Shown: positions 1-6,834, counted from the stretch's first letter. The stretch: DNA of 11,047 nt from an uncultured Collinsella sp. (GCA_900549535.1 UROR01000063.1:1-11047), one strand, 5' to 3'. Numbers and translations: made by a program. Notes: generated from the letters alone by a model not told the origin.

Positions 1-862
1 CCGGAAGGATGTTAAATCCATCAATCTTTATATATGCCGCAAATCCGGCCATAACCGTTGCCCCGAAACTATTCACGCTCGTCTGTACGATCAGATTCGA
101 AAGTGAAATTACAATATTCTGGATTCCCGTCGGGATTCCGATACGGATGATTTTGGAAAGCAGATGGTCATAGCAGCGGATTTCCTTAATCTTCAACTTA
201 TATACATCTTCACTTCTGATCAGAAATCCCCATATAAAAATGCATGATATCAACTGACTGATATCCGTAGCCAGTGCCGCGCCAACGATTCCAAGCTTCA
301 GTCCGACAACCATGATCAGATCCAGGAATATATTTGAAATCGCCGCGATCATCAGGTATACCAGGGAACGTCTGGAATTGCCCACGGCATTCAGAACACC
401 CGCCGACATATTGTAAACTACCGAAAATAAACTTCCGCCAAAATATACCTGCAGATAGATTACCGACTGTTCAAATACCTTGTCCGGTGTTCCCATCAGG
501 CGCAGCATCGATGGTGTCACTGTAATTCCGATTACAGTCAGAAGCACTCCTGCTACCAGCGCGATCGCCATCGTAGTATGTACGGCCTTCCTCACGCCTT
601 CTGTATTTTTGGCCCCATAAAACTGCGAGATCACAACACCTGCACCAGTCGATGCTCCTATGCAGAAACCGATCAGCAGGTTAATGATCGCACCGCTGGA
701 TCCGACTGCCGCCAGTGCGTTACTTCCCACATAGTTGCCGACAATAATCGAATCCACCGTATTATATAACTGTTGAAACAAATTCCCCAGAATCAGCGGG
801 ATTGCAAAAAAAAGTATTTCTTTCCAGATCACGCCCTCTGTCATTGTCTTCATCTTTTTCAT
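1..862 (-). CDS. MATE-family multidrug/metabolite exporter, 3' end cut by window edge
   Basis: This is an integral membrane exporter of the MATE family, which typically uses a Na+ or H+ gradient to expel organic cations or drugs. I translated 287 codons by hand with no stop. The N-terminus reads MKKMKTMTEGVIWKEILFFA, followed by a family-typical stretch PLILGNLFQQLYNTVDSIIV and then the GNYVGSNALAAVGSS region. Several hydrophobic membrane segments follow, with a second-repeat-like GIPTGIQNIVISLSN near the window edge. Full-length members have about 450 residues, so roughly the C-terminal third is missing. The ATG at 862 is chosen because a GGGAG Shine-Dalgarno sequence lies 6 nt upstream. The gene diverges from the tRNA-Thr. 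Substrate cannot be told from sequence. Family assignment is confident; subfamily (NorM or MepA/DinF type) is not resolved. Confidence 0.9.
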   Translation of the reverse strand, partial: MKKMKTMTEGVIWKEILFFAIPLILGNLFQQLYNTVDSIIVGNYVGSNALAAVGSSGAIINLLIGFCIGASTGAGVVISQFYGAKNTEGVRKAVHTTMAIALVAGVLLTVIGITVTPSMLRLMGTPDKVFEQSVIYLQVYFGGSLFSVVYNMSAGVLNAVGNSRRSLVYLMIAAISNIFLDLIMVVGLKLGIVGAALATDISQLISCIFIWGFLIRSEDVYKLKIKEIRCYDHLLSKIIRIGIPTGIQNIVISLSNLIVQTSVNSFGATVMAGFAAYIKIDGFNILP

Positions 863-982
863 GTTTCTCTCCCTCTTCTGTCTACCATGTTCTAAATTAC
901 TATTCTATTCCTATTTTCATTTTCCGGCAATATGTTTTCTTTATATTTCTTTTGATTTTCTCCCGGTATCACAAAAAATGTA

Positions 983-1012
983 TTGACAAAATCACCTGAT
1001 TCATTGTATAGT
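983..1012 (+). promoter_or_regulatory. Sigma-70-type promoter for tRNA-Thr
   Basis: A perfect -35 box TTGACA (983-988) is followed by an 18-bp spacer and a -10 box TATAGT (1007-1012, five of six matches to TATAAT). The expected transcription start near 1019 lies about 20 nt before the mature tRNA 5' end, as expected for a short leader removed by RNase P. Confidence 0.75.
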
Positions 1013-1038
1013 ATCAATGTTGCATATCACTTATGCAT

Positions 1039-1111
1039 GCTGCCTTGGCTCAGTCGGTAGAGCGTCGCCTTGGTAAGGCGGAGGTCGGCGGTTCGATTCC
1101 GCTAGGCAGCT
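1039..1111 (+). tRNA. tRNA-Thr (anticodon GGT)
   Basis: A 73-nt cloverleaf folds by eye. The acceptor stem GCTGCCT/AGGCAGC is fully paired and the D arm is GCTC-AGTCGGTA-GAGC. The anticodon stem TCGCC/GGCGG encloses loop TTGGTAA with anticodon GGT at 1072-1074. The variable loop is AGGTC. The T arm GGCGG-TTCGATT-CCGCT has a normal TTC motif. The discriminator base is T and the 3' CCA is not encoded (TAAA follows), so CCA must be added after transcription. It reads ACC/ACT threonine codons. It has its own upstream promoter and is followed at once by a hairpin terminator, so it looks like a single-gene transcription unit. Confidence 0.96.
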
Positions 1112-1118
1112 TAAAAGA

Positions 1119-1156
1119 AAAGCTCTGTAAATCATGATTGATTTACAGAGTTTTTT
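1119..1156. terminator. Bidirectional intrinsic terminator between tRNA-Thr and sugar-binding protein gene
   Basis: A perfect 12-bp inverted repeat (CTCTGTAAATCA at 1123-1134 and its complement at 1139-1150) surrounds a 4-nt loop. On the plus strand it is followed by six T residues, ending the tRNA transcript. On the minus strand the A-rich left flank becomes a T-rich tail, so it can also stop the convergent gene that ends at 1185. Confidence 0.9.
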
Positions 1157-1184
1157 ATTTTTTAGTTCTTCTTTTCTTTTGCTT

Positions 1185-2132
1185 TCATTCTGTTCCTTCC
1201 GCTTTAACGATTGCCTTCGGCGTACTATACCACACTTTCTGATATGATCCAGTATCCTTTTTCAAAATTGCCTGCATCAGCCGGCATATTTCCATTACCT
1301 GATCTTCCATCTTATTGTCAATCGTTCCATACATTTCGCCCGACATAATCTTCTGGTGCATTTCTTCACTGTTATTAATCCCGATGATCACTGGAAGTTT
1401 CAGATTTTTTTCTTTGTAATAATCATACACCCCAAGTGCCATATCATCGTTATTGCAGATAACAGCCTCTACGTTCTGTACTGCCTCGTCATCTAATGCC
1501 GCAAACTTTTCATAAGCCAGCTCTCTCTTCCATTCAGCCAGGATATTTCCCTTCTGATTCAACGGAAGTTCTGCACCCGTTTCCAGGAATCCGCTTGTTC
1601 TGCGGATTGCATCAAAATGTGATTCTTCTCCTTCTACCAGTACATAATCCAGCATTCCATTTCCATTCCAGTCGAGTATTCTGCTTTGTTTTTTCCAGAG
1701 ATTTTTCAACAGTTCCCCCTGCATCACACCGGCCGCTCTGGCATCCGTTCCTACATACCAGACATTTTTCGATATTTTCAAGTCCTTTTCATCAATCTCC
1801 CTGTTAAATAAGATGACTGGTATGTCTGCATCTTTGGCGTCAGTCAGTACACTTGCCGCCGATGCCGGTTCTACAAGATTTACAAGCATCACATCGTAAT
1901 CCTGAGCATACATCTCCTGCAACTGTTTTTCCTGACGGCTGCCGATCCCTTCTGCATCATAGATTTCATAAGATACTTTTTTCCCAAGTATTCTCGTCTG
2001 TCCTATCTTATCTTCCAGTTCTCTGATATAACTTTCCATAAATGTATCGCTACGGTCATATACTGCAATTCCGACATGTATATACCGGTCTTCTTTTTGC
2101 GGCAGTTTCCATGCGATCACAAGTCCGGTCAG
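1185..2132 (-). CDS. Galactose/glucose-type sugar-binding protein (MglB-like), 5' end truncated at the junction
   Basis: This is the periplasmic-binding-protein-like subunit of a sugar ABC transporter, normally exported or membrane-anchored. The match to E. coli MglB is recognised from memory. Shared segments include NLVEPASAASVL, the hinge-side FNREI, YVGTDARAAGVMQGELL and a calcium-loop-like DWNGNGMLD. Sugar-contact residues also appear kept: His/Asp/Arg in ESHFDAIRR, the Trp of AEWKRELA, and Asn in CNNDDMALG and TIDNK. The Asp of E. coli GVDAL appears as Asn here (GINNSEE), which may alter specificity. The C-terminus is intact with a TGA stop. At the N-terminus a hydrophobic segment LLLTGLVIAW looks like the end of a signal anchor. 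The reading frame continues to 2219, but the part beyond about 2,130 lies in GC-rich foreign DNA and is probably not native. No partner permease or ATPase gene is visible. Confidence 0.82.
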   Translation of the reverse strand: MTGLVIAWKLPQKEDRYIHVGIAVYDRSDTFMESYIRELEDKIGQTRILGKKVSYEIYDAEGIGSRQEKQLQEMYAQDYDVMLVNLVEPASAASVLTDAKDADIPVILFNREIDEKDLKISKNVWYVGTDARAAGVMQGELLKNLWKKQSRILDWNGNGMLDYVLVEGEESHFDAIRRTSGFLETGAELPLNQKGNILAEWKRELAYEKFAALDDEAVQNVEAVICNNDDMALGVYDYYKEKNLKLPVIIGINNSEEMHQKIMSGEMYGTIDNKMEDQVMEICRLMQAILKKDTGSYQKVWYSTPKAIVKAEGTE

Positions 2133-2140
2133 AAGAAGGA
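2115..2140. other. Composition break/fusion point between two unrelated DNA segments
   Basis: To the left the DNA is AT-rich and codes on the minus strand for the sugar-binding protein. To the right it is GC-rich and codes on the plus strand for a surface-protein tail. Both open reading frames run through this point only by chance: the minus frame continues as a low-complexity Leu/Val stretch, and the plus frame begins with residues encoded by the antisense of the sugar-binding gene. No terminal inverted repeats, transposase or integrase is visible. The exact base cannot be fixed; the purine-rich AGAAGAAGGA at 2131-2140 could be shared by both sides. Confidence 0.7.
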
Positions 2141-2429
2141 CGAGAGCAAGACCGAGGGCGAAAAGAAACAGTCCGAAGACGACGACAAGAGCGGTGCTGA
2201 CAACCAGGTCCAGGAGCAAAATGACTCCAAAACGGTGACCACTACGACCACGACGACCACCACAACCAAGTCATCTGGCGGCAATATGCCCAAGACGGGC
2301 GATCTGATTGTGATGGCGAGCCTTGCCAGCGCGAGCTTGGCCACGCTGGGCGCTACGTCTATCGTAAGTGGTAAGCATAAGCTCGATCAGCAGAAGAAGG
2401 CTTCTGGGGAGGACGGCTCGGAGGAGTAG
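2133..2429 (+). CDS. C-terminal fragment of sortase-anchored surface protein (MPKTG signal)
   Basis: Only the last ~98 residues of a larger surface protein remain. In order they show a highly charged Lys/Glu/Asp/Ser-rich stretch, a Thr run of eleven residues around one Val (TVTTTTTTTTTTK), a short Ser-Gly-Gly linker, and an LPXTG-type sorting signal. The signal is MPKTG at 2286-2300, followed by a hydrophobic Ala/Leu/Ser helix of about 22 residues and a Lys/His-rich tail. In this class of protein a sortase cleaves between Thr and Gly and links the protein to peptidoglycan. The tail after the hydrophobic helix is longer and more acidic at its end (GEDGSEE) than usual. The N-terminal functional domain is lost at the junction, so no ligand or enzymatic role can be assigned. 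The in-frame ATG at 2076 lies in the foreign left segment and is not a credible start. Confidence 0.75.
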   Translation, partial: KKDESKTEGEKKQSEDDDKSGADNQVQEQNDSKTVTTTTTTTTTTKSSGGNMPKTGDLIVMASLASASLATLGATSIVSGKHKLDQQKKASGEDGSEE

Positions 2430-2461
2430 CCTCTTGGTTGCTAGATAACTAAAGAGTTGGG

Positions 2462-2499
2462 ACGGGGTCCGGTGCGAATGCATCGGGCCCCGTTTTGTT
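2462..2499 (+). terminator. Intrinsic terminator after surface-protein gene
   Basis: A 13-bp GC-rich stem (2462-2474 with 2481-2493, two G-T pairs) with loop CGAATG is followed by TTTTG TT. It starts 33 nt after the TAG stop at 2427-2429 and separates the surface-protein gene from the ATPase gene. Confidence 0.85.
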
Positions 2500-2591
2500 G
2501 TGCAACGATTAGTTATGCCCCCTCACACCTCTTGTTGCTACCGTTGCCCGATATGTTCGCGCGGCGTCGTCGGTACGCGCGAGGCGGTCAT

Positions 2592-2597
2592 TACAAT
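2592..2597 (+). promoter_or_regulatory. Possible -10 box for the AAA-ATPase-like gene
   Basis: TACAAT matches the -10 consensus at five of six positions and lies 35 nt before the proposed GTG start. There is no good -35 box at the expected distance, so this is weak support. Confidence 0.25.
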
Positions 2598-2616
2598 TTG
2601 CATCGTGCAGCGATTT

Positions 2617-2622
2617 AGGGGG
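2617..2622 (+). promoter_or_regulatory. Ribosome binding site deciding a GTG start
   Basis: AGGGGG lies 9 nt before the GTG at 2632, or 6 nt before an in-frame TTG at 2629. No comparable site precedes the more upstream in-frame starts, and the 44 residues they would add (Cys-rich, no family similarity seen) look non-coding and overlap the preceding terminator. Confidence 0.6.
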
Positions 2623-2631
2623 AACGTTTTG

Positions 2632-4428
2632 GTGTCTGAACAGGCAAATGTTGATTGTGCTGCTGGCTTTGGCGTGCGCTTGATCGGCTGTGCCGACGAT
2701 GCGGTTTTGCCCATTGGCATGCACGACTATGCGGAGGCCCTTGGTTGCTGCATGCTGGTTGACAAGACCATGTTTATTGCCGATGTGTTGGACTGCGACG
2801 CGTCCGTTGTGGTGTGCTGTCGACCCGAGGGTTTTGGCAAGAGCATGAACTTGTCGATGCTCAGGGCTTTTCTGGAGCGTCCAGCGGTCGGTCGCTCTGG
2901 TCAGCGTTTGTTTGCCGATGCTCAGATTTGGGATGCGAACGGCGGGCGCTATCGGGATGAGTATGCTTGCTATCCGGTGATATCGCTGGACTTTTCTGGC
3001 GCTGCGAGGCGTGGCCCCGCTATTGCCGGCGTCGTGCGCGATGCCCTTTCGGGCGAGTGCGCTCGCTTGTTGGCGCTCTTGGAGGCTCCGGATTTAGCTC
3101 GAGATAAGGTGCGTCACATCGAACGTGTCGCGCGTGGCGTAGCGAGCGCGGACGAGGTTGACTCGGTGCTCGGTGTGCTCATTGAGCTGCTGGAGATGGC
3201 CTGCGATGAGCAGGTTGTATTGCTCGTTGATGGGTACGATGCGGCGTGGTCTCGCCGTGCGAGCGCGAGGGACGCTTCCGGCGCCGATCCGGCAGGGCTA
3301 TTCGATCGCGTGCTTTTCGAGGCCATTGCCACTGCGCGCGATTCGTTGCGGCTGACGTGTCTGATGGGGGAGCGTCCCGGTCCTGCCGAAGTGGCGCTTT
3401 CTTCGCGCGGCTGCTCGTATTGTCTGACGACGCCGCTGTCGGCGTGGTGTGACCGATGGTTCGGTTTTTCGGATGCCGAGGTCGAGGCTCTGTTGAATCA
3501 TGCTGGGCGCGAGGAATACCTTGATGATGCGCGTGAATGGCTCGAGGGATATCGGTTTGGTAGGGCTTATTGCTCGAATCCAGCGCGTGTGATCGGTTTT
3601 CTGGACCGAGGCTGCACGGCGCCCGTGCGTGCCGATCTGTATGGATATGCCGATTGCCTGAGTAGGGTAGTTGCCGGGTGGAATCTCGACCGTCTTTCGG
3701 TCTTGTTCGATTTGCTCGAGGCCCATGGGTGCGTTGAGGTCCCGCTTTGTTTGGGCGCTGCGGGGCTAGAGGCCTCGCCTGATGATGGCCTGTGGACGGC
3801 GCTGTATCTGTCAGGTTTCCTGACGACAGATATGACTGAGGAGCCAGAACATGGCAATCGCCTCCGTGCCTTGCGGTTGCCCAATAACGAGCTTCGCCAG
3901 GTATTGCGTCTGGTGATTATTGAGTGGTTTGAGTGCGCTACCGAGGACGTTTGTGACATCGATGCGTTTCGCGACGGGTTGTGCCGTGGGGATGAGGATG
4001 CGGTGAGGCGGGCGCTAAGCCGCATCCTGGGAGATGCGGGAATCGGTGCGATCGACCCAGATGCGCCGCTGCCATACCATCTGCTCTTGCAGGGGCTCTG
4101 CTTTGGCTTGCCGGGCTATGCCAATCCTGCCTCGAGGCGAAAGTGTGGCACGGGTCGCTGGGACATTCAGGTTTTCCCTACGGGCGCTGTGTTCGACGTA
4201 GCAGATACGATTGGCATGCTGGACGAGCGCCCGCTGATAACGATTAACTTGATGTATGGCCCCGATGTGGATGCGCTGGGCCTGGAATTGCTGGCCGTGC
4301 AGTCGCTACTCGACATAGAGCGCGACGGCATCGACGAAATCCGTGTGCCACGACCCGGAGTTGGCCGCATGCGCTGGGGGTTTGGCTTTGACGGCCAGCG
4401 TGTGTCCGTGGTGTGCCAGCGGTTATAG
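2632..4428 (+). CDS. AAA-ATPase-like protein with degenerate PD-(D/E)XK nuclease-type C-terminus
   Basis: The 598-residue product matches the AAA-ATPase-like/PD-(D/E)XK family, which is common and often multi-copy in gut anaerobes and whose role is poorly known. The family-typical N-terminus is present: PIGMHDYAEAL, then LVDKTMFIADVL, then the P-loop RPEGFGKS (Lys70), then MNLSMLRAFLER. The Walker B region reads VVLLVDGYDAA (residues 195-205), where the family usually has DEYD, so the Glu is replaced by Gly201. The C-terminal nuclease-type region begins near YHLLLQGLCFGL and keeps the Asp of GRWDI (Asp511). The E-x-K strand, usually like IILEFKV, aligns by eye to LITINLM, giving Asn539 and Met541 in place of Glu and Lys. 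The fold is probably kept but nuclease chemistry, and perhaps ATP hydrolysis, may be lost. The gene is flanked by its own terminator upstream and converges on a glycosyltransferase 20 bp downstream, so it appears to stand alone. Confidence 0.82.
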   Translation: MSEQANVDCAAGFGVRLIGCADDAVLPIGMHDYAEALGCCMLVDKTMFIADVLDCDASVVVCCRPEGFGKSMNLSMLRAFLERPAVGRSGQRLFADAQIWDANGGRYRDEYACYPVISLDFSGAARRGPAIAGVVRDALSGECARLLALLEAPDLARDKVRHIERVARGVASADEVDSVLGVLIELLEMACDEQVVLLVDGYDAAWSRRASARDASGADPAGLFDRVLFEAIATARDSLRLTCLMGERPGPAEVALSSRGCSYCLTTPLSAWCDRWFGFSDAEVEALLNHAGREEYLDDAREWLEGYRFGRAYCSNPARVIGFLDRGCTAPVRADLYGYADCLSRVVAGWNLDRLSVLFDLLEAHGCVEVPLCLGAAGLEASPDDGLWTALYLSGFLTTDMTEEPEHGNRLRALRLPNNELRQVLRLVIIEWFECATEDVCDIDAFRDGLCRGDEDAVRRALSRILGDAGIGAIDPDAPLPYHLLLQGLCFGLPGYANPASRRKCGTGRWDIQVFPTGAVFDVADTIGMLDERPLITINLMYGPDVDALGLELLAVQSLLDIERDGIDEIRVPRPGVGRMRWGFGFDGQRVSVVCQRL

Positions 4429-4448
4429 GGGATGACGAAAGCCCTTTA

Positions 4449-5468
4449 CTACTCTGCGTCCTTCATGGGCGGCATGGGCTTCCAGTTGGGGTCCTTGACG
4501 ATCTTGCGGGCGTCCTTCATGCCACGGCGCAGCGCCGGAATACCGGTCTTAAAGCACTTATCGACCGCAGCCAGGCGAATGAATTCCTTGCAGAAGGTCG
4601 CGGCGTTGCCCAGACGGAACAGCATGGGGTGGTAGTCGCCGTAGATCTGCATGTAGCGTGCCAGATAACCGCGGTTGCGCATGATGTAGTAGCGGTTGGT
4701 GTCGCTCGTGGAGTTGAGCTGGCGTTTGCCGGCGATGTCCCAGTTAGAGACGGCGCGGGCGCGCTTGAGCACAATGTCGGCAACAACGGCGGCGGGGAAG
4801 TGCTGGCTGGCCACGTAGCCATAGCAGGCATCGTCGCCGTAGATGAAGAATCGCGCATCGGGCAGGCCGATCTTGTCGACCACGCGGCGCGAGAACATGC
4901 CGCCCTCAAAGCACAGCTGGTTCATGGCGCGATAACCCTCTGGACCCAAGTCCCACTTGGCGACTGGGTTGGGAATGCCGAGCGAAAGGATGAGTTGGTA
5001 TTGCCAAAAGAAGGCGCCGCCGTCAAAGTCCAGGCGCGAACCCTGGATGACATCGTAGCGGTCGGTCCACTTGGCAAGACGCTCGATGCCTTCGGGGATG
5101 ACGAGCACGTCGTCGTCCATCACCCAGAACCATTGAGCGTCCAGGTCGTAGGCGCATTTAGTGCCGGCGGAGAAGCCGCCCGCACCGCCGCCGTTTTCGA
5201 GCTGCGGGGCGTAGATGACACGGTCGGTGCCGCCCTGCGCGTCAGGCTGCTCGGTGTCGATGCCCCACAGGTTGGCCAGGCGCTCGTTGAATGCGGTGCA
5301 CATGGCCTCGGTCTCGCGCGAATTCTCGTTATCGACAATCACGATGCGCCAGGGCGCGGCCGTGAGCTCGGTCATATAGTCGAACAAGTTGGCCAGGAGT
5401 TCCTGGCGCTTGTACGTAACGACGACGATGGCGAGCTTATCGATGGGGGTGGGAAGGGTTGAAGGCAT
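4449..5468 (-). CDS. GT2 glycosyltransferase, GlfT/rhamnosyltransferase-like
   Basis: A 339-residue GT-A fold glycosyltransferase that probably moves a sugar from a nucleotide donor to a lipid-linked glycan on the cytoplasmic face of the membrane. Visible motifs in order: the N-terminal strand LAIVVVTYKR (12-21), IVIVDN (42-47), the Gly-rich NGGGAGGF (92-99), a metal-binding FWVMDDD (Asp118-120), an acceptor-side FIYGDDA (208-214) and NRYYIMRNRGY (258-268). The NGGGAGGF plus WDD/GDD-type pair recalls galactofuranosyltransferases (GlfT family) and related rhamnosyltransferases, but donor sugar cannot be fixed from sequence. No transmembrane segment is evident. The ATG at 5468 is preferred: the sequence after it fits the family and AAAGGA lies about 12 nt upstream. 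The in-frame ATG at 5603 would add 45 residues with no family similarity seen. It is transcribed away from the other glycosyltransferases and probably shares their pathway. Confidence 0.87.
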   Translation of the reverse strand: MPSTLPTPIDKLAIVVVTYKRQELLANLFDYMTELTAAPWRIVIVDNENSRETEAMCTAFNERLANLWGIDTEQPDAQGGTDRVIYAPQLENGGGAGGFSAGTKCAYDLDAQWFWVMDDDVLVIPEGIERLAKWTDRYDVIQGSRLDFDGGAFFWQYQLILSLGIPNPVAKWDLGPEGYRAMNQLCFEGGMFSRRVVDKIGLPDARFFIYGDDACYGYVASQHFPAAVVADIVLKRARAVSNWDIAGKRQLNSTSDTNRYYIMRNRGYLARYMQIYGDYHPMLFRLGNAATFCKEFIRLAAVDKCFKTGIPALRRGMKDARKIVKDPNWKPMPPMKDAE

Positions 5469-5724
5469 GGGGCAATATATCCTTTCACGCGCGGCGGGCG
5501 AGTACCGCGCGGAAGCTATCGAATACGTCCTTGGGACTGTCCTATTGTAAAGGCTCGGCGCACCTTGACGGCAAGCTTTGAATAAAACGCAGGAACCTGC
5601 CATGGGCCCGCCGCATGACGTGGGGCTGCTTTACCCGCAAGAGGCTCCATAGATTATATAAACGCCCGCTGGCGCGCTGACCCTTTGATACCATGAAACG
5701 ACAGGTATTTCCTAAGGAGCACAT
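5469..5724. promoter_or_regulatory. Divergent promoter region between glycosyltransferase units
   Basis: This 256-bp gap must drive transcription both ways. For the minus-strand gene a TACAAT -10 box lies at 5544-5549 (reverse complement), about 75 nt before the ATG, with only a poor -35. For the plus-strand run the AT-rich TATATA at 5655-5660 with TTTACC at 5630-5635 (19-bp spacer) is the best candidate. A small palindrome GCAGG-AA-CCTGC at 5589-5600 sits between them and could be an operator, but it is too short to be convincing. No riboswitch or hairpin terminator was recognised. Confidence 0.35.
5714..5719 (+). promoter_or_regulatory. Strong ribosome binding site for a TTG start
   Basis: AAGGAG lies 5 nt before TTG at 5725. 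There is no ATG or GTG in that frame near the start of the conserved glycosyltransferase strand, so TTG is the likely initiator. Confidence 0.75.
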
Positions 5725-6828
5725 TTGTCTACTAACGCCTCTGGCAGCCCTGTTCTGTCGCTGCTTATTCCCATTTACAATGTTCAGCGCTACCTGCGCG
5801 AGTGTCTCGATTCCGCCCTGGCGCAGACGCTCAAGGATATTGAGATCATCTGCATTAACGACGGGTCGACCGACAACTCGCCGGCGATTATCCGCGAGTA
5901 TATGGAGCGCGATGGGCGCGTCAAGATGATCGACAAGGCCAACAGCGGCTACGGCGACTCGATGAACCGCGGCCTGGAGATGGCGCGCGGCAAGTACGTT
6001 GGCATCTTGGAGTCCGATGACTTTATGGTGCCCGACGCACTCGAAAAGCTTGTCTCGGCCGCCGATAGCAATAATGCCGACTTTGCGAAGGCGAATTTTG
6101 ATTTCTACTGGTCTAAGCCCGAGGAGCGCCGTTCGATGCACGAGATGTTTAGACCTCGGGATTGCGGAAAGCCGGTGCACCCGAGCGATACGACGCAGTT
6201 CTTTAAGCAAAAGCCGTCGATTTGGTCGGCCGTGTACCGTCGCGATTTTCTTGAGCGCAACGGCATTACGTTTCTGCCGACTCCGGGGGCATCCTTTCAG
6301 GACACGTCATTCGCCTTTAAGGTGATCGCGTGCGCCGATAAGGCTGTTTACCTGCATGATGCCGTGTTGTCGTATCGCCAGGACAACGAGAATTCCTCGG
6401 TCAATTCTTCGGCTAAGGTCTTTTGCGTCAATACCGAGTATGCCGAGATCGAGCGTTGGATTCGAGAGGATTATGCCCGCGACCACGCAAGTGATGACGT
6501 CGCGCGCATGCTCAAGTTCAATCAGCTCATTAAGTACGATTCGTACATGTGGAACTACGTGCGCCTGGCGCCCAAGTTCTATAAGGAGTTCCTGGTGCAG
6601 ATGGCCAAGGAATTCCAGGCGGCCTTGGACGCGGGGGAGTTTTCGCTTGACGATCTCAAGCCGTGGAAGCGCGCGAATCTCGCTGCCATCCTCAAAGATC
6701 CTGAGGGCTGGGTTGACGAGCATCCGAGTTTTGCGACGGATGGTGCCTTGGGGCGCGCCAAATACTACGCATCGGTTGGAGGCCCCGGCGTGGTCGCCGC
6801 CTTCCTCGTCGAATCGTTGAGGGGGTAG
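5725..6828 (+). CDS. GT2 glycosyltransferase A (ESDD-type)
   Basis: A 367-residue family 2 glycosyltransferase of the inner membrane face, probably soluble or peripheral. The N-terminal GT-A domain shows LSLLIPIYNVQRYLRECLDS, then EIICINDGSTDNS, then NSGYGDSMNRGLEMARGKY, and the metal/nucleotide motif GILESDDF (Asp98-Asp99), where DxD enzymes more often have DaDD. The acceptor side shows FLPTPGASFQD (184-193), with QD where many relatives have ED. The region after about residue 230 is helical and lacks recognised motifs. The start is TTG with a strong Shine-Dalgarno sequence. It is the first gene of the plus-strand run; the next gene begins 6 nt after its stop. It is a close paralogue of the broken gene at 7950, with sustained identity through the first 60 residues and across PSIWSA-YRR through YRQDNE-SSVNS. 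Donor and acceptor are unknown. Confidence 0.9.
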   Translation: MSTNASGSPVLSLLIPIYNVQRYLRECLDSALAQTLKDIEIICINDGSTDNSPAIIREYMERDGRVKMIDKANSGYGDSMNRGLEMARGKYVGILESDDFMVPDALEKLVSAADSNNADFAKANFDFYWSKPEERRSMHEMFRPRDCGKPVHPSDTTQFFKQKPSIWSAVYRRDFLERNGITFLPTPGASFQDTSFAFKVIACADKAVYLHDAVLSYRQDNENSSVNSSAKVFCVNTEYAEIERWIREDYARDHASDDVARMLKFNQLIKYDSYMWNYVRLAPKFYKEFLVQMAKEFQAALDAGEFSLDDLKPWKRANLAAILKDPEGWVDEHPSFATDGALGRAKYYASVGGPGVVAAFLVESLRG

Positions 6829-6834
6829 GTCGGC

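Noticed and set aside
2133..2219. N-terminal hydrophobic extension of the minus-strand sugar-binding protein (Leu/Val-rich, signal-peptide-like)
   Set aside because: It is the antisense of the GC-rich Lys/Glu/Asp-coding stretch of the surface protein; it reads hydrophobic by chance and lies past the composition break.
2223..2272. Possible microsatellite or CRISPR-like repeat in the ACN-rich stretch
   Set aside because: Units are irregular single codons (ACC, ACG, ACT, ACA) within a Thr-coding run; there are no spacers or repeated 20-40-nt units.
2500..2631. Upstream in-frame extension of the AAA-ATPase-like gene
   Set aside because: It would start right at the terminator's T tract, has no ribosome binding site, and encodes a Cys-rich stretch unlike the family; GTG 2632 has a good Shine-Dalgarno site.
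4429..4448. Hairpin terminator between the convergent ATPase and glycosyltransferase genes
   Set aside because: Only AGGG/CCCT can pair, with no T tract; too weak to call.
4413..5462. Long plus-strand open frame (349 codons) opposite the GlfT-like gene
   Set aside because: It is antisense to a clear glycosyltransferase; the translation is Val/Gly/Ala/His-rich with no motif, as expected for a shadow frame in GC-rich DNA.
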